DNA from: Altererythrobacter sp.
GTDB taxonomy: Bacteria > Pseudomonadota > Alphaproteobacteria > Sphingomonadales > Sphingomonadaceae
Direction: 5' to 3'
DNA length: 9,001 bases
Assembly: GCA_023299945.1 (NCBI GenBank)
Contig: JALZVZ010000146.1
Span: 1 to 9,001 of the forward strand
Under the pieces are notes generated by a model. The model did no database searches. It was given only the letters and a program-made list of their open reading frames with translations, and had not been told where the DNA came from. This document shows, piece after piece, positions 7,281 through 9,001 of this stretch (positions are counted from its first letter, which is position 1; each line of letters begins with the position of its first letter). The position numbers and the translations under genes are program-made.

Positions 7281-7904
7281 ATGAGCGGTTTAGACGACAA
7301 TTACGCCAAGGCGTATGGACAAAGGGCGGGCTTCGGAAAGAGGCCTGCCCTTCTCCTCATTGATTTTGTGCAAGGGTATTTTGACCCCTCATGCGATTTG
7401 TATGCCGATGTCGATGACACGCTTGCCTCTGCGTTACGAGTGCGTGAGGCCGCCCATGCAGCGGACATTCCAGTGATCCTGACCAATGTTGTCTACCATC
7501 CCAAGGCACTGGATGGCGGCCGCTTTTACGAAAAAGCCAAACCCTTGCGCTATTTCCTTAGCGGAAATCCCATGGGTGCATGGCCGGAAGGGCTTGAGCC
7601 GACCGAAGATGAACTCATCATCTCCAAACAATATCCCAGCGCATTTTTCGGCACATCGTTGGCGGCGACCTTAACCAGTCTTGGCGTGGACAATGTGATC
7701 CTAACCGGGCTGACCACCAGCGGCTGTGTCCGCGCATCATGTGTCGATGCAATGTCGCATGGCTTCATTACAACCGTGGTGCGCGATGCGGTGGGCGACC
7801 GCCATTCAGACCCGCATGAGGCCAATTTGTTCGACATGGACGCCAAATATGCCGATGTTGTTTCTGAAGAAGCCATCATCACGCATCTGCAAAACCTGCA
7901 CTAG
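7281..7904 (+). CDS. Isochorismatase-superfamily cysteine hydrolase, N-carbamoylsarcosine amidase-like
   Basis: A 207-residue cytoplasmic amidohydrolase. The catalytic triad is visible: D28 (LLLIDFVQGYF), K116 (IISKQYPSAFFGT) and nucleophile C149 in TGLTTSGCVRASC, followed by VVRDAVGDRH. The TSGCVRAxxVDAxxxGF and DAVGDR signatures are those of N-carbamoylsarcosine amidases, with maleamate amidohydrolase (NicF type) as the close alternative; both release ammonia from a small carbamoyl or amide substrate. Start choice: ATG 7281 follows the receptor stop by 7 bp. There is no clear Shine-Dalgarno, so translation is probably coupled to the receptor; the in-frame TTG at 7200 would add 27 residues read from inside receptor codons and is unlikely. 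With HyuA/HyuB on the divergent side, the pair resembles N-methylhydantoinase plus carbamoylsarcosine amidase of creatinine breakdown, though the true substrate is not shown. The middle gene of the rightward operon. Confidence 0.88.
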   Translation: MSGLDDNYAKAYGQRAGFGKRPALLLIDFVQGYFDPSCDLYADVDDTLASALRVREAAHAADIPVILTNVVYHPKALDGGRFYEKAKPLRYFLSGNPMGAWPEGLEPTEDELIISKQYPSAFFGTSLAATLTSLGVDNVILTGLTTSGCVRASCVDAMSHGFITTVVRDAVGDRHSDPHEANLFDMDAKYADVVSEEAIITHLQNLH

Positions 7905-7909
7905 GGGGA
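7903..7909 (+). promoter_or_regulatory. Strong ribosome binding site that points to the ATC start at 7916
   Basis: AGGGGGA overlaps the hydrolase stop codon (TAG 7902-7904). After a 6-nt spacer comes ATC at 7916-7918, in frame with the oxidoreductase. From the GTG at 7964 the site is 54 nt away, far too distant. This fixes the likely start of the downstream gene. Confidence 0.65.
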
Positions 7910-7915
7910 CGAACC

Positions 7916-8905
7916 ATCACACAAACCACTCGCGCGACATTCAGCCAGATAGGCGGACCAGAAGTGATCGAATGGATAAGTGAGGATTTACCTGCCCCGG
8001 CTGCCGGCGAAGTATTGATTGAGCAAAGCGCCATCGGCCTCAACTTCATCGACACCTATCACCGCACGGGGCTTTATCCCGTACCATTGCCCAGCGGATT
8101 GGGGCTTGAGGCGGCAGGCACAATCACCGCTGTGGGCGAAGGCGTAGAGGATTTCAAAGTGGGCGACCGCGCCGCCTATATGGGGCCGGGCAAGGACGGA
8201 CTTGGCGCCTATGCAACGCGCCGCATCATGCCAGTGGCAGGCCTCTTCAAACTGCCTGATGATGTGCCAAGCGACATTGCTGCCGCCGCTTTGCTAAAAG
8301 CCGCCACAGTCGAAGGCTTGGTGGAACGCTGTGCGAAAGTGCAAACGGGCGACTGGGTGCTCGTCCATGCCGCTGCAGGCGGCGTTGGACTGATCATGGT
8401 GCAATGGCTCAAAGCAATTGGCGCCAATATTATCGCTGCAGCCTCTACCGATGCAAAGCTGGAACTGGCCCGCAAAGCTGGCGCGCATCACACCATTTTA
8501 AGCGGCGCGGATGATCTGGCTGCGCGGGTCCAAGAATTGACCGGCGGTACCGGCGTCTCCGTTGTCTTTGACGGCGTGGGCAAAGACACATTTGAGGTCT
8601 CCCTCGACTGCCTTGCCTCGCGCGGGCTTCTGGTCAGTTTTGGTAATGCCAGCGGGCCCGTTGAAGGTGTGAACCTCGGCGTATTGGCGAGCAAGGGCTC
8701 GCTCTTCGTCACCCGCCCAACGCTCGGACATTACTATGCTACGCCCGAAGATGCCGCGGCAGGTATCGCGCGCGTTTGGGATATGATCGGCAGCGGCAAG
8801 GTCAAGGTCACCATTGGTGCGGCCTATCCGCTCAGCGAAGCTGCCAATGCGCACCGCGATCTGGTGGCGCGCAAGACCATCGGCTCGGTCATTTTGCTTC
8901 CGTAA
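7916..8905 (+). CDS. Quinone oxidoreductase (zinc-free MDR family), apparent ATC start
   Basis: A cytoplasmic NAD(P)H-dependent oxidoreductase of the medium-chain family, QOR type, reducing quinones or activated double bonds. From ATC at 7916 it has 329 residues, close to E. coli QorA (327). Visible features: the GroES-like N-terminal half beginning (M/I)TQTTRATFSQIGGPEVIEW, GLNFIDTYHRTGLYP (41-55), a Rossmann domain with AAAGGVG (152-158) and the substrate loop GKDGLGAYATR. Structural-zinc cysteines of alcohol dehydrogenases are absent. The first ordinary start codon is GTG 7964, but it would delete 16 residues of the conserved first strand and has no ribosome binding site at the right distance; the frame contains no ATG, GTG or TTG between the upstream stop (7865) and 7964. 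ATC is therefore preferred, or an ATG was mutated or misread. The last gene of the rightward operon, 11 bp after the hydrolase; its role in the pathway is unclear. Confidence 0.85.
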   Translation: MTQTTRATFSQIGGPEVIEWISEDLPAPAAGEVLIEQSAIGLNFIDTYHRTGLYPVPLPSGLGLEAAGTITAVGEGVEDFKVGDRAAYMGPGKDGLGAYATRRIMPVAGLFKLPDDVPSDIAAAALLKAATVEGLVERCAKVQTGDWVLVHAAAGGVGLIMVQWLKAIGANIIAAASTDAKLELARKAGAHHTILSGADDLAARVQELTGGTGVSVVFDGVGKDTFEVSLDCLASRGLLVSFGNASGPVEGVNLGVLASKGSLFVTRPTLGHYYATPEDAAAGIARVWDMIGSGKVKVTIGAAYPLSEAANAHRDLVARKTIGSVILLP

Positions 8906-8909
8906 CGTT

Positions 8910-9001
8910 CTAAAACTCAGCCTTTCTTTCCGCACCTAAGGCTGCTGTACCTTCCACGAAATCTGCCCCCGCAAACACAGTTCCCTTCCACAAAGGCAAT
9001 G
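8910..9001 (-). CDS. 3' end of a convergent gene, probably enoyl-CoA hydratase/isomerase family
   Basis: On the minus strand one frame is open from the right edge to TAG at 8912-8910 and encodes a 30-residue tail ending ADFVEGTAALGAERKAEF. The pattern (D/E)FxEGxxAxxxxRKxxF is the usual C-terminus of crotonase-superfamily proteins such as enoyl-CoA hydratases. Only the tail is present, so the enzyme cannot be named further and the call rests on a short motif. It converges on the oxidoreductase with 4 bp between the stops, leaving no room for an intergenic terminator. It may belong to the same catabolic locus, acting on a CoA thioester. Confidence 0.45.
   Translation of the reverse strand, partial: LPLWKGTVFAGADFVEGTAALGAERKAEF
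8918..8944. repeat. 7-bp inverted repeat after the oxidoreductase gene
   Basis: CAGCCTT (8918-8924) and AAGGCTG (8938-8944) can pair around a 13-nt loop. No T-run follows on either strand and the sequence lies inside the tail of the convergent gene, so it is a poor intrinsic terminator; at most a weak bidirectional structure between convergent genes. Confidence 0.25.

Noticed and set aside
8498..8935. Minus-strand open frame of 145 codons at the right end
   Set aside because: Opposes the conserved Rossmann half of the oxidoreductase; the crotonase-like tail in another minus-strand frame fits the right edge better.
8918..8944. Hairpin as a rho-independent terminator
   Set aside because: No T-run on either strand, a long loop, and it lies within the probable convergent coding sequence.

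Overview
The window looks like a chromosomal catabolic locus of an alphaproteobacterium, most likely a sphingomonad of the Erythrobacteraceae type. The clues are moderate G+C (mid to upper 50s by eye), a TonB-dependent receptor with the sphingomonad-style 'IIVTARRQ..RLQDVP' N-terminus, and very tight gene packing. The taxonomic call is an inference from style, not from a marker gene. No RNA genes, insertion sequences, CRISPR arrays or phage genes were seen.

Layout. A 232-bp intergenic region (4528-4759) separates two divergent gene groups. Leftward (minus strand), in transcription order: a GntR/FCD regulator (4527-3859), an HMG-CoA-lyase-like aldolase (3859-2918), hydantoinase/oxoprolinase subunit A (2918-861) and subunit B (857 to beyond the left edge). 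Stop and start codons overlap by one base at the first two junctions and are 3 bp apart at the third, so this is one translationally coupled operon. Rightward (plus strand): a TonB-dependent outer-membrane receptor (4760-7273), an isochorismatase-superfamily cysteine hydrolase resembling N-carbamoylsarcosine amidase (7281-7904) and a zinc-free quinone oxidoreductase/MDR protein (7916-8905). At the right edge the last codons of a convergent minus-strand gene, probably an enoyl-CoA hydratase/isomerase family protein, end 4 bp from the oxidoreductase stop.

How it may work together (inference). The receptor would import a scarce, large or chelated substrate. The ATP-dependent HyuA/HyuB pair would open a cyclic amide (hydantoin, lactam or similar). 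The cysteine hydrolase would remove a carbamoyl or amide group from the product; in the known creatinine/N-methylhydantoin pathway, N-methylhydantoinase is followed by exactly this kind of amidase. The lyase, the MDR reductase and the hydratase-like protein would process the carbon skeleton, perhaps as a CoA thioester. The GntR regulator probably acts at a perfect 12-bp palindrome ATTGTATACAAT in the divergent promoter region. A matching 8-bp core, TGTATACA, sits on the lyase start codon.

The most notable observations are the apparent ATC start codon of the oxidoreductase, supported by a strong Shine-Dalgarno sequence, N-terminal family conservation and family length; the two GTATAC palindromes; and the division of a plausible cyclic-amide pathway over two divergent operons around one regulator.
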